From Tetraselmis striata (taxonomy: Eukaryota; Chlorophyta; Chlorodendrophyceae; Chlorodendrales; Chlorodendraceae): DNA of 64,000 nucleotides. Position numbers and translations under genes: made by a program. This document shows, piece by piece, positions 35,610 to 47,457 of this stretch. The stretch covers positions 1 through 64,000 of the forward strand of contig VCJN01003119.1 of the NCBI GenBank assembly GCA_006384855.1. Reading direction: 5' to 3'. Below the pieces are notes generated by a model, which saw only the letters and a list, made by a program, of their open reading frames with translations, was not told the DNA's origin and searched no databases. The number at the start of each line of letters is the position of its first letter. The first letter of the stretch is position 1.

Positions 35610-36770
35610 CCCCTACCTCTTGGGTTGAGCGGAGGAAAAGGAGAGCCGCGTCCGAAATCGCCTGGAATATGCGAGAATTGATACCGGTTGAAATACGGTT
35701 TTATCACGGATTTTTAGGCGTCCGTCCTCCGTCCGTCCTCCGCCCTCGTGTGCTGCGTCTTCGTGAATGAACCGTCATGCGTTCGATCTGTGCTCGTTTG
35801 ATTTCTAGGCACTCCTACCACAGTCCGTAAAAATCCTGCGACTAGGACGGATCTATCGTGAATTATACCGGAAACATACTGCAAAAATCACGAATGTCCG
35901 TCCTTCGTCCTCCTGTGCTGCGTCTTCGCGTATGAACCGTCATACGTTCGATCTGTGCTCGTTTGATTTCTAGGCACACCTCCGACGACGGCGAGATTCT
36001 GAATGGATGCGCGTGTATTCTAGCCCAGGCACGTCATGTATTCGTCTGAAACGCCAAAATAACGCGGTACCGCAGCGCGTTTTTACTGCTGAATCGGCAA
36101 CCGAGACTCGCCCTCTATATTTATACAGCGACTATATACACGGTGATCCGAGGATATGTGCTGTATTAACATGATGGTGTAAAAAGGGGTCGCCGCGGTG
36201 CGGGGGCAGTCCGCCGACCCGGGGCCCGGCGTCCGTCGACGGACGGGCGACGGTCGAGCGGCGGCGTCCGGCGTCCGGTGCCGGTACAGGCGGCGGGCGT
36301 GGCGATTCGCGCCGTGCCCGCCCCGTAGACCTGACGACCGGCCCGACCTGCGCGGCCTCGTGCGGGATGCGGGCCGCCCGTGGGCGGCTTGTACTGTGCT
36401 GCTGATCTTGCAGTGCTGCCTTTTTTTTTTTTTTGGGTAATACCACTTTTAGCGGTGGGTTGTGTACCGGCCTTTTTGTAATGCACACCAGTGGTCGGCG
36501 GCCCGCTTTTACGCGGCTTGCAGATTTAATCTGTTTTACAAAATAATACGTCTCTTTTGAAAAAACAATAAATTACTGACGAAAAAAAATAAATTACTGG
36601 CGAAAAAAAAATACTGACAAATCTAACGCTAATAAAAGCATTATTACCCGGAAACAACAGTAGTACAAGATCAACAGTCCAAGCCGGCTAAAAGCGGCCC
36701 GCATCCCGCACCACGCTCAACCCAAGAGGTAGGGGCACCTCCACAAATCCCCGGCGCGAAGCGCCGCTTA
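35610..36770 (+). mobile_element. Helitron2-like non-autonomous element, unit 1 of 3
   Basis: The left end CCCCTACCTCTTGGG... (21 bases, 35610-35630), preceded by TT, is the exact reverse complement of 36715-36735. That inner 3' copy is followed by CACCTCCACAAAT and a terminal hairpin CGGCGC-GAA-GCGCCG (36752-36766), then CTTA. Asymmetric terminal inverted repeats with the 3' copy placed inside a terminal hairpin are the signature of Helitron2/Helentron rolling-circle elements. The unit contains an internal duplication of about 165-base period (words at about 35773-35812 and 35937-35977) and a very GC-rich block with a perfect palindrome (CCGTCGACGG). No Rep/helicase is present. Confidence 0.72.
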
Positions 36771-36772
36771 TT

Positions 36773-37899
36773 CCCCTACCTCTTGGGTTGAGCGGAGGAA
36801 AAGGAGAGCCGCGTCCGAAATCGCCTGGAATACGCGAGAATTGATACCGGTTGTAATACGGTTTTATCACGGATGTTTAGGCGTCCGTCCTCCGTCCGTC
36901 CTCCGTCCTCGTGTGTTGCGTCTTCGTGAATGAACCGTCATACGTTCGATCTGTGCTCGTTTGATTTCTAGGCACTCCTACCACAGTCCGTAAAAATCCT
37001 GCGACTAGGACGGATCTATCGTGAATTATACCGAAAACATACTGCAAAAATCACGAATGTTCGTCCTCCGTCCTCCTGTGCTGCGTCTTCGCGTATGAAC
37101 CGTCATACGTTCGATCTGTGCTCGTTTGATTTCTAGGCACACCTCCGAAGACGGCAAGATTCTGAATGGATGCGCGTGTATTCTAGCCCAGGCACGTCAT
37201 GTATTCGTCTGAAACGCCAAAATAACGCGGTACCGCAGCGCGTTTTTACTGCTGAATCGGCAAGCGAGACTCGCCCTCTATATTTATACAGCGACTATAT
37301 ACACGGTGGTCCGAGGATATGCTGCAACATGATGGTGTAAAAAGGGATCGCCGCGGTGCGGGGGCAGTCCGCCGACCCGGGGCCCGGCGTCCGTCGACGG
37401 ACGGGCGACGGTCGAACGACGGCGTCCGGCGTCCGGTGCCGGTACAGGCGGCGGGCGTGGCGATTCGCGCCGTGCCCGCCCCGTAGACCTGACGACCGGC
37501 CCGACCTGCGCGGCCTCGTGCGGGATGCGGGCCGCCTGTAGGCGGCTTGTACTGTGCTGCTGATCTTGCAGTGCTGCTTTTTTTTTGGGGGGGGGGGTAG
37601 TACAACTTTTAGCGGTGGGTTGGGTACCGGCATTTTTGTAATGCACACCAGTAGTCAGCGGCCCGCTTTTACGCGGCTTGCAGATTTAATCTGTGTTACA
37701 AAATAATACGTCTCTTTTGAAAAACAATAAATTACTGACAAATCTAACGCTAAAAGCATTATTACCCGGAAACAACAGTATTATTACAAGATCCACACTG
37801 CAAGCCGGCTAAAAGCGGCCCGCATCCCGCACGGCCGCACCACGCTCAACCCAAGAGGTAGGGGCACCTCCACAAATCCCCGGCGCGAAGCGCCGCTTA
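36773..37899 (+). mobile_element. Helitron2-like element, unit 2 of 3
   Basis: Follows unit 1 with only TT between them. Ends as in unit 1: 36773-36793 and 37844-37864, hairpin 37881-37895, CTTA. Nearly identical to units 1 and 3 apart from the homopolymer T/G stretch near 37579-37600 and a shorter A-rich segment. Confidence 0.72.
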
Positions 37900-37914
37900 G
37901 TATATTAAGTAGTT

Positions 37915-39080
37915 CCCCTACCTCTTGGGTTGAGCGGAGGAAAAGGAGAGCCGCGTCCGAAATCGCCTGGAATACGCGAGAATTGATACCGGTTGTAATA
38001 CGGTTTTATCACGGATTTTTAGGCGTCCGTCCTCCGTCCGTCCTCCGTCCTCGTGTGCTGCGTCTTCGTGAATGAACCGTCATACGTTCGATCTGTGCTC
38101 GTTTGATTTCTAGGCACTCCTACCACAGTCCGTAAAAATCCTGCGACTAGGACGGATCTATCGTGAATTATACCGGAAACATACTGCAAAAATCACGAAT
38201 GTCCGTCCTCCGTCCTCCTGTGCTGCGTCTTCGCGTATGAACCGTCATACGTTCGATCTGTGCTCGTTTGATTTCTAGGCACACCTCCGAAGACGGCAAG
38301 ATTCTGAATGGATGCGCGTGTATTCTAGCCCAGGCACGTCATGTATTCGTCTGAAACGCCAAAATAACGCGGTACCGCAGCGCGTTTTTACTGCTGAATC
38401 GGCAAGCGAGACTCGCCCTCTATATTTATACAGCGACTATATACACGGTGGTCCGAGGATATGCTGCAACATGATGGTGTAAAAAGGGATCGCCGCGGTG
38501 CGGGGGCAGTCCGCCGACCCGGGGCCCGGCGTCCGTCGACGGACGGGCGACGGTCGAGCGGCGGCGTCCGGCGTCCGGTGCCGGTACAGGCGGCGGGCGT
38601 GGCGATTCGCGCCGTGCCCGCCCCGTAGACCTGACGACCGGCCCGACCTGCGCGGCCTCGTGCGGGATGCGGGCCGCCCGTGGGCGGCTTGTACTGTGCT
38701 GCTGATCTTGCAGTGCTGCCTTTTTTTTTTTTTTTTGGGTAATACCACTTTCAGCGGTGGGTTGTGTACCGGCCTTTTTGTAATGCACACCAGTGGTCGG
38801 CGGCCCGCTTTTACGCGGCTTGCAGATTTAATCTGTGTTACAAAATAATACGTCTCTGTTGAAAAACAATAATAAATTACTGACGAAAAAATATAAATTA
38901 CTGGCGAAAAAAAAATACTGACAAATCTAACTCTAACGCTAATAAAAGCATTATTACCCGGAAACAACAGTAGTACAAGATCAACAGTCCAAGCCGGCTA
39001 AAAGCGGCCCGCATCCCGCACCACGCTCAACCCAAGAGGTAGGGGCACCTCCACAAATCCCCGGCGCGAAGCGCCGCTTA
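37915..39080 (+). mobile_element. Helitron2-like element, unit 3 of 3
   Basis: Separated from unit 2 by 15 bases (37900-37914). Ends at 37915-37935 and 39025-39045, hairpin 39062-39076, CTTA. The three units run head to tail in the same orientation, which rolling-circle transposition can produce. Confidence 0.72.
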
Positions 39081-39397
39081 GTGATATAATATTGATAATT
39101 AATTAAGTGATGATTATATGAAGTCGTGCAGGGAGGCGCTCGTCGTCAGCCGTCAGCGCAGGCGGGGCGGGAGGGGCGCCGCGCCAGATGACCGTTATTC
39201 GGACGACGTCACCTCGGACACCAGCACGACGGAACCTGCAGATTGCAGAGCAGGAGGCGGCACCTCCAGCATCGGCCACGTGACGGCACGCGTTAGTCCA
39301 GTCAGTTGCCAAGTCGACGCAGGCCCGGCGGCGGTCAGCGTGGCCCAGGGCGTCGCGGCGCAGCGCATCCCCACGCACCGCCTCCCCGATTCACCCG
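39081..39397. other. Spacer, possible 5' side of the acyltransferase gene
   Basis: GC-rich from about 39120. Open frames exist but no protein motif is seen. Confidence 0.4.
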
Positions 39398-39610
39398 ATG
39401 GGGCTGCGGTGTGGCCGCAGCGCGGCAGCAGCGGGGGGCGCGCTGGCAGCCAGCGCCCCGCTGGTCACCTTTCTCCTCACCTGGGTGCTCTCGGCCTTCG
39501 CTGTCCCCGCGGCTGTGGTGCTCAGCCTGGCGGTGGGGAGGCACGCTGTCAGCACCGCGCTGGCGGTCTACTACGCCTACCGCCTCCTCTTCAAGCTGCG
39601 CGAGTGGGAG
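39398..39610 (+). CDS. Possible 5' exon of the DGAT2-like gene (membrane segment)
   Basis: The frame from ATG 39398 encodes a hydrophobic stretch (PLVTFLLTWVLSAFAVPA, then VSTALAVYYAYRLLFKL) that would suit the N-terminal membrane anchor of a DGAT2-family enzyme. A donor CTG|GTGCGG at about 39618 is in phase 0, whereas the next firm exon (40242) needs phase 1. A small exon must therefore be missing between them, or this is not the true 5' exon. Confidence 0.35.
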
Positions 39611-40208
39611 TGGCTGGTGCGGAGCACGCATGCCAAGCCGCACACACGCACACACCCATGGAGACTACATGCATAACCACACGCACGCACGCACGCACGC
39701 ACGTTTTGGGCTCGCTAGTCGTTATATGTTACTGTATTTTACATGCTACTGCTGCCGACGCGCCAAGAAGAGCCCTTGTTACGAGGCGAAGCTTGGGCAC
39801 GACTGCAATCCAAAACAACATTCGCTATAGTTCCGCTACAGGTTCGTCTACATTTGACCTCTGACAGGCATGACTGCGATTCTTATTATAACCGAGTCGG
39901 CATCCGCGTAGCGAAGAAGGGCAAACTAGTTTTTCTCTAAATCACTCAGATGTAACGAGTAAGAACAACAAACATGTAACGGAATGTCCGCCTCCATGCT
40001 GCGAAACAATCCAGTATTTTTGCTGCCAGCGATCCCATTCACATGGGCGCTGAGCACACACATGCCGGCGCAGAAACACACCAACATAGTTGGATGAATG
40101 GACAGCGAGACAGATCATCGCATCGGTCAGTATTGCGCTGGATGTGCATGGCACAGGTTTGCGCGCCGGTTCCGGGGGTACTCACTGCTACGGTGGCTCT
40201 CCTGCCTG

Positions 40209-40228
40209 CCCCCCCCCCCCCCCCCCCC
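40209..40228 (+). repeat. C homopolymer in the polypyrimidine tract of a splice acceptor
   Basis: Twenty C, 12-13 bases before the acceptor AG at 40240-40241. Confidence 0.95.
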
Positions 40229-40241
40229 AACTTCCCCTCAG

Positions 40242-41495
40242 CCTTCCAGATGCGCCTGTGCGCGAGGTACCCCTACTTCCGGACGCAGGAGGCCGTCCTG
40301 GAGTGCCCGCCCATCGCGCCCGCCTCCAAGGCCCTGCTGGGGTGGCATCCCCACGGCATCACCTGCGTCGGCTGGATCCTCAACGGCAACGTCGGGCCGC
40401 AGCTCTTTGACAGCAAGATCTGCTGGCTCACCGCGCCCATCTTGTTCAAGCTCCCGCTGCTGGCCGAGATGCTCACCTGGTAGGGGAGGGGAGGGGCAGG
40501 GGCGGGGTGTGTGGGGGGCCGGGGGGGGGGGGGGGGGGGGGGGCATTCCCCAACCTTGGCCCTTATCTCCCCTCCCCGCGGACATGCCAAGTGCCGTAAG
40601 GCATGCGCTGCCGCCGCAGGTACAACTGCGCGCCCGCGTCTGCGCGCTCCATGAAGAGCCGCATGCGCCGGGGGGAGAACATCGCGCTCATCCCGGGCGG
40701 CTTCCAGGAGGCCACCATGTTCGAGTACAACCGGCACACAGTCTACATCAAGCGACGAAAGGTGCGAGCGCTCGCCTTCGCTTCTACCCCCCAACCGGCC
40801 GGGCGCATGCGGGTGCCGCTCTGCGCTGACCCTGCCCCACTCGCCCAGGGCTTCATCAAGTACGCCCTGCAGCACGGTTACAGGGTCTACCCCTGCTACA
40901 CCTTCGGCGAGGAGCGCACCTACTACAGCATCTCGGTACTTGACTGCGCCTGCGGGCGGGGCGGCCCGGGCATGCGGGGAGGGGGCGGAGGGTAGGGAGG
41001 GGGGTAAGAAGGGCTGGGGGGGTGGGGGGGCAACGCCGCGATAAAGCAACCAACTGGTGAGCGCAATCGGAGGTCTGTCAGGGCCGCCTGCTTGCCACCT
41101 ACTGTCGGAGCGGTTGATGACCTGGTCCGCCTGCCGCTCTGCTTGCCTGCAGGGGCTGAACCGCCTGCGGCTGTGGCTCAATAAGTACCAGATCCCCACG
41201 GTGCTGTTCGTCGGGCAGTGCCTCATGCTGCCCTTCCGGAATGTGAGCGCGCCTTGCCTCTCCTTAGCGCGGCATGTCCGTGGCGATCAACTCACCACGC
41301 GCCGCTGCCTGCGCACCGCAGCTGGACCTCATCAGCGTGATCGGGAAGCCGCTGGAGCTGCCGGCGATCGACAGCCCGACCCCGGAGCAGATCAACCATT
41401 GGCACGGCAAATACGCGCAGGCCCTGCACGACCTGTTCGAGCGCCACAAGGGGAAGTACGCGCACGACCCCAAGGCGCAGCTGCGCATCAAGTAG
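40242..41495 (+). CDS. DGAT2-family acyltransferase (5' end unresolved)
   Basis: Probable acyl-CoA:diacylglycerol (or monoacylglycerol) O-acyltransferase, the last step of triacylglycerol synthesis at the ER or lipid droplet. Firm exons: 40242-40479, 40620-40761, 40849-40935, 41153-41242, 41322-41495 (stop TAG). All joins are GT..AG and phase-consistent. Signature motifs: H-P-H-G in GWHPHGITCVGW, the active-site motif of DGAT2 proteins; PGGFQEATMFEY (P-G-G-x-Q-E); and KRRKGFIKYALQHGYRVYP (R-x-G-F..A). The C terminus follows the family pattern VIGKPLELP...INHWHGKYAQALHDLFERHK. The exons listed give about 243 residues against about 310-390 for full DGAT2 enzymes, so an N-terminal part with a membrane anchor is missing from this model; the segment at 39398-39610 is a candidate. 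The first intron carries a 23-base G run. Confidence 0.85.
40521..40543 (+). repeat. G homopolymer in a DGAT2-like gene intron
   Basis: Twenty-three G about 40 bases after the donor at 40480. Confidence 0.95.
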
Positions 41496-42062
41496 CCGCC
41501 CGCCCCCCTCCCCCCCCCCGCGGCCCCCTGGGAGCTCGCAGCTCGGACACGTCCGCAACTACGTCGGCGGCACTCGGACGGCGCATGCGGAGGCGGATGA
41601 AGGGGATCCCTCCGAACCCCAGCAACAGAGGGGGATAACGAGGGAGGCGTGCTCCTGGGAAGGGGGTGGGGGGTTGGAGCCAATACGGCAGAGGGGTACC
41701 CTTGCTTGCCCGGTCGCCCTTGAGGGGGGTCTCTCTGCCGCCAGAGGAGGGCCATGAACGGCCGGGCGCCTCTCGTTGTGACCGCGACTCGGTCGATGTG
41801 AGCAGTACTTAAAAGCTGGCTCGATTACGGCGTACCCGGCGTCATGAGAGTCCTGCACCGGAGCTAGTATTTATCCGCAGGGGGAGTTGTAAGTACAGCA
41901 CCGCACGGCACGTACTGGTGAGGCAGGCAGTGCGCTCAATCGCGCTCATGTTGCCATCGTCGACGCTGCGGCGTGCCCCTGTTTTATTTCGTTGGGCTAG
42001 CATGCGGCTGTGGGCTGCTCCGCGCATGCCTGGCGCGCCATCGCGTGTGGCCCGTGATCCCC
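41496..42062. other. Spacer between converging genes
   Basis: 3' side of the acyltransferase (+) and of the TPR gene (-). Nothing else recognised. Confidence 0.5.
41888..41892 (+). terminator. Weak candidate TGTAA poly(A) signal
   Basis: TGTAA 393 bases past the stop of the acyltransferase. The distance is long, so this may be chance. Confidence 0.25.
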
Positions 42063-44122
42063 TCACGGCTGCGCGCACAGCTCGTCGCGCCCCTCGTCGT
42101 CGTAGATGGAGGAGATGAGCTCGTCCACGTTGAGGCTGTGCTGCCGGCCGTCCCGCTTGAGCGGCACCAGGTCCGCCGCCTCCGCCGCGAGCGAGCGCTT
42201 GGACCGCGCGGATGGGTTGTCCCGCACTGCGCAAACATGGGCGGAGCGGTGCGCGGTGAGCCCGTGCCCCTCTGGGCAGGCAGGGGCAGGTGGCCAAGGC
42301 AGCCCCCGCACGAGGCCACCCGCCCATCGCCCAACAGCCAGGAGCGCAGCAGTGCGGGCGCACGCGTGCCCTCATCCTTAGTGTGTCAGGTCGGTAGCAC
42401 ACACGACACACTGCCGTGGCGCGACTCTACGGCAGCCGGCTTGAAACCGCCACACAGTAGCGCGGCGCTTCTATTTCAGCGGACATAGTGATGGCGCTAT
42501 TACCGTGGACGACACACCCCATGCGGCATGCCGCCACCTCGGAGGGCATCGCATCGCATCGCGTCAGTGGACGCGGCACGGCGAGCACATGTCACTAACT
42601 GGGTGGCCGCGACACGACTGGGGGGGGAGGGGGGGGGGGCATTGACACTACAATGCGATGGCACCATTCCAGCGGGGATGGTGACGCTACTTCAGGGGGG
42701 GAGGGGGGGGAGTTGAGGCGTGACACTGCTCCAATGAACGCGACACCGCTGGGACATCCAATGACACTGCTACTTCAGTGGACGCGGAACCACCGAGATA
42801 TGGCGCACTTTAGTGCTCACGACAGTGCAGACCCGTGTTGGCAATTTCGTCACTGGCCTTCAATTAGCCTTGCGGAATGTTTCCGCAACTTGCTTGATGA
42901 CTAGAACGGAGCGTCGCCTACCCAGGCGGGCTTTCCGCAACTACTTGACCGCTGCCTAAACGGCCGTCGCAGAGACGCTGCAAGGGTTTCACTGGTGCCA
43001 GTCCCGTCCCAGGGGCCGGGAAAACCCCATGTAGACCCGCCAGCACTATGTCAGCAGGCATGGCACTATGCTAGCGGGCATGACACGGCGGGTGTCGCTG
43101 CTCTAAGAGAATCCATCCATCAGGGTGAAGCATGGGTTACCTTGCTTGAGGAAGCTGTCCAGCCCGTCCATGCTGTCGCCGAGGTTCTGCTCACTAAAGC
43201 GCGAGCCGCCAATGAAGGACTGCAGCAATTCATCCACGGCGATAGAGCCCTCCTCGGAGGGCCTCCGCCGGGCGCCGCCCCCCGCCACATGGCGCCGCGG
43301 CGGGGTGGCGCCATCCGCCACGTTTGCGGCTGCCCGGTGGCGGAGGCCGCCGGCCTGCGCGCCCGCGCCGGGGCCGAGCAGCATGCGCGCGGGGATCCGC
43401 CCGCTGTTGGCCCAGGACGAGTCCCAGCCCTCGTCCTCGGCGCCCATGGTGAGCCCCAGGATGCTGCCCATCAGCACGTCGTCGTCGGTGTCCTCCACGC
43501 TGAAGCCGTTGCCGTGTGAGCGGCCGGCGAGGGAGGTCAAGGTGCTTCTGGTCAGGGGCTCCTCCTGGCGGCGATGCGAGGAAGGGGGGAAGCATGCATG
43601 GGCAGGGCCGGAAGGAACACGCAGCAGTGAGGCTCTGCTAGGGGCGCAGAGCTACGGGTGGGGTGGCGGGCTAGCGCATTCACTTTAGATCGTTCCAATT
43701 TGCACTGCGCGCACCTCGAGGTCCAGAACCATGCTGTCCTCCAGGTCGAAGGATGGATACCTGCGGGGGCACAAGGGGCACGGCCGGTCAGCTGCGGGGG
43801 AGGTCAGGTAGAGCAAGAGGGAGAGAGGCAGGGAGAGAGAGCAGGCATTAAACAAGAGTGCCGACATGGGAATCCCGGTGGCTGCACAATGCGGCTCAAG
43901 GGTATAGTCCATCTCAGTGTGTGCACAAAATATATAACTCCCGGGCTAGCCTCATGATGTGAATAAGATAGTAGTGGGGATCCGGATGGAGGGGGGGGGG
44001 GGAGCACTGCCATGGCAGCACACATCCTCTCCAAGCAGAGCATTCATCCACACACACATAAGGGGCTTAGCTGCTTACCCAACTGGAATGCTGTGATGAC
44101 CTTAAAGCGCCTACAGCTCCAT

Positions 44123-44184
<62 letters not shown>

Positions 44185-44205
44185 CATATATTTATATATA
44201 TATAC

Positions 44206-44239
<34 letters not shown>

Positions 44240-47200
44240 GTATACATATATTTATATATATGTATATGTATACAAATATGAATATACACGTATAAGTATA
44301 CAAATATATATACAAATATACATATATGTATACATGTGTATATGTACGTGTGTATATATATACATAGCAATATATAATTTAAAAAGATATGCAGGTTCGG
44401 TGCAATCGGTCTCACTTGTGGATTTGAGTGAAAGGGCTACCGGCAATGGCTTCATCGTAGGGATGCAGCAGGGGTGGGGTGTGTGTGTGGGGGTTTTTTT
44501 TTGGGGGGGGGGGGGGGGGGGGGGGTTGTCAAGGCTTGCCTGCATAAGTTGGCCCCCTCCTCGGCAACAGCAGCAGGGCGGATTGGGGCCTCTGGCGCGT
44601 GCTGCGCCTTGGCCGCCTCGCGCAGCATGTGGATGGGGTGAGGCACAGGCGGCCGCCGGTGGTGGGGCGCCCCCTCTGGCGCAGCCGGCGCCCCATTGAC
44701 GCTCCGTCGAGTGGAGGCGGAGCTCCTCTTGGCGAGCGAGTGGTCGCCGGGGGACTCTTTCTGATGGCTCGGCTGGCCGTTGCTGCCGTCGCCGGTCAAA
44801 GAGCCCCGCACCTGCGACAGCGCCTCCTCCTGGGCGCAACGGCAGCGGGGCGGGCGTACAGCTGGGTGAGTCGCGCATTCTCGCAAGCCGCCATCAGCTT
44901 ATTCTGTGAGAGTCCCACGAACTCTTTGCCCCTGAAGCCGATTGCCTTCAGCTAACCAAGCAACGCACGCCGTGACCCTCCCCCCCCCCTCCCTTGGCAT
45001 ACTGGACAACGAGAGGGGGCCCCGCCTGCCCTGGTATGGCACGGAGCACATGTGGCATCAGGGAAGGGCGGGTCAATGGAGGACACACGGAGGCGCACCA
45101 GGTGGCAGCTGGTCGCCGCCCACTCCCGAAACTCGAGGCTCTTCTGCACGAGGTCGCCCCTGTCGCGCGCCTGTGGGCCCAGAGCAAACCTCGTCAGAGC
45201 AAACCTTGGCGCGCACGTCCATGGCACGCGCGTCCCTGTTTTCATGCCGTGTGACCGCTGGCTGTGGGCAATCTCACACGGGGGGAAACTGGTTAGCATA
45301 CAAGAGCGCCTGAAGCATCATGGCCTGGGCTGGCCTGCTTGGGGTGGGACGGGGTATGGCCTGCCTGGAAATCTGGACGCTGGTTGCGATCCCCTGCGTG
45401 CATCGCCCCCTGGATGGCCTCCACCCGCGGCGAGGGCAGCGAGTCGGTGCTGCCGGCCAAGGCATCGCGAGCGCCTGTGTCCGCAGCGCTCGGCGGCGTC
45501 CCCACTGCGCCGCTGGGCGCGATGTCCCCGCTGCGCAGGAAGTCCTCCAGCTCCAGCTGGTCGGGGTCGAGCTGCTGCCGCCGCACCTCGCTCGCCCGCG
45601 TGCAGTAGCGCTCCCCCTCCGCGTACCTGCCGCCCCAGCAGCGCATCCAGGACGGCCGCAGGCCGGCGTGAGCGCCGATCACCGGCATCGTAGGTCCCTA
45701 CCCACCCATGCAGGTAGTGATGATGGGTGTGGTTTCTCACCCATGATGGTAGTGAGAGACTGCTGGCTGCAGGCCACGCGAGCATGTGGATCGGCATCAA
45801 TAAAAATCGATCTCACTAACCAGTCTGCCAGCCTATCAGGATGGAAGTTCGGCAATTGAGAATAGAATACAATAGAACCATGTGTTGATAATTTGGATTG
45901 CTATGAAAGATACTGACAGATACGTCTCAGTCTTTGTGCAAATCGATATCGGAAAGCACTTATAAGTGCGTTATTTGAGTTTGTATTGGAATAGCGGAAT
46001 AGAATTGAAGTGGAAACGCTAGAAGGGTGGCAAATAAAAGACGGCCGGCCCCACCGCTTAAAATATTTGCCACCTACACGCTGGATATCTATGACGGCGA
46101 CTATTTTGTGTATGTCATCGCTGCGACTGCCGAGAGCAGATATGCTTCACATGGATAACTGGGAATCAATGCTATCGTAAATTGGACCTTGAACATGATC
46201 AAACAATATCGAATCAACCGGAATCGAATCAGAATGTTTTACCCCGCCTCGATAACTGATCACGACTACGATTCTCCTTACTGCTGACCGCCCCCCTCCC
46301 TTAATGCGGATGTTCCCTGTGCCCCTGCAAAACGCATGGACACCGGCGCCTTGATCGAAGCGGCACTTGCTACGCCCAGGATGCGCTCTGCCAGACAGCT
46401 CAGCGCTGCGCAGCTCACCTAGGCAGGGCGGCTGAGACTGAACACTCGAGAGCCAGAGGGTGGCGTATGCGGTAGCAGAAAGAAAGCCTCCGCGCGCCAG
46501 CGCTACCCTCTCGCACTTCAGGAAAGCGGGGGAAGGGGGGAGGGGGGGGCAAGGTCCCACCTGTCGCACTGCTTGAGGAGTATGCCCAGCAAGCTGAGCG
46601 CCTCTGCGAGCTGCTCGTGCGGGAGCGCCCGGGCCTGCACCAGCGCCTCCTTGATGGCGACGCTCTTCTGGTACAGCTTGATCGCGTCCGGCTCCCGCTT
46701 TGGCAGCTGCACGATCGCGTTGGCCAGGTTTTCGTAGGCCACTGCCGTCTGTGTTGACAGCCGCCGTTGGGGCGTGGTCAGTCGCTGGCGGGGAAGAGGG
46801 TGCGTGGGGGGGCACGGACTGACTAGCCGGCTGCCCCGTCCTTCCTTATCACCAGCATTTATCCTCCTGCAGTCCGTGCCCTGCCGCCCCGGGTCGCTGC
46901 CAGCCGATTCGGCTATCATAAGAAGGCTCGCTGTCAGGATGCGTACAGCTAACCGGTTTGCATCCGGTCCCAGCTACCCCTCTCAGCCCCCCTCTCGCCG
47001 CATGCGACGAGCTGGGTGGCACTGCCCCCTGGAGGGGGTCATGGTGGAAGGCAGGACAGGTGGGCAAGCCAGGCAGGGCGCTGGCTACACTGGGCGCTGA
47101 GTTATCCGGCTCAAGGTTGGAGCACACAGGGAAGGTTGACACCCCGCGCATCATGCTGTGCTCTGCAGCTAGCTGCAGCAGGGAATGGGCCACTAATGCT

Positions 47201-47405
47201 GGATGATGGGGGGGTACCTTGTGGTGGCGCGCCCCGTGCGTCGCCTCGCTCAAGCGCATCGCCTCCTCCAGCTGTGCCTCCGCCTCCGGCAGCCGGTGTA
47301 GCTTAACCTATAAGCAGATAGGCAAACGGCCTCAGGTGAATGCCTCTGCGGGACTGTTCGCCCTTGGGCTGCCCTCCCTCCTTCCCCTTGCCCTATACAC
47401 ACAAA

Positions 47406-47457
<52 letters not shown>

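Noticed and set aside
36132-38967. Open frames conserved in all three array units on both strands
   Set aside because: Conservation follows from the copies being recent and near identical. Frames run through homopolymers, are low complexity and show no domain.
44044-44415. Tyr/Ile-rich open frame
   Set aside because: Translation of a TA/GTAT microsatellite.
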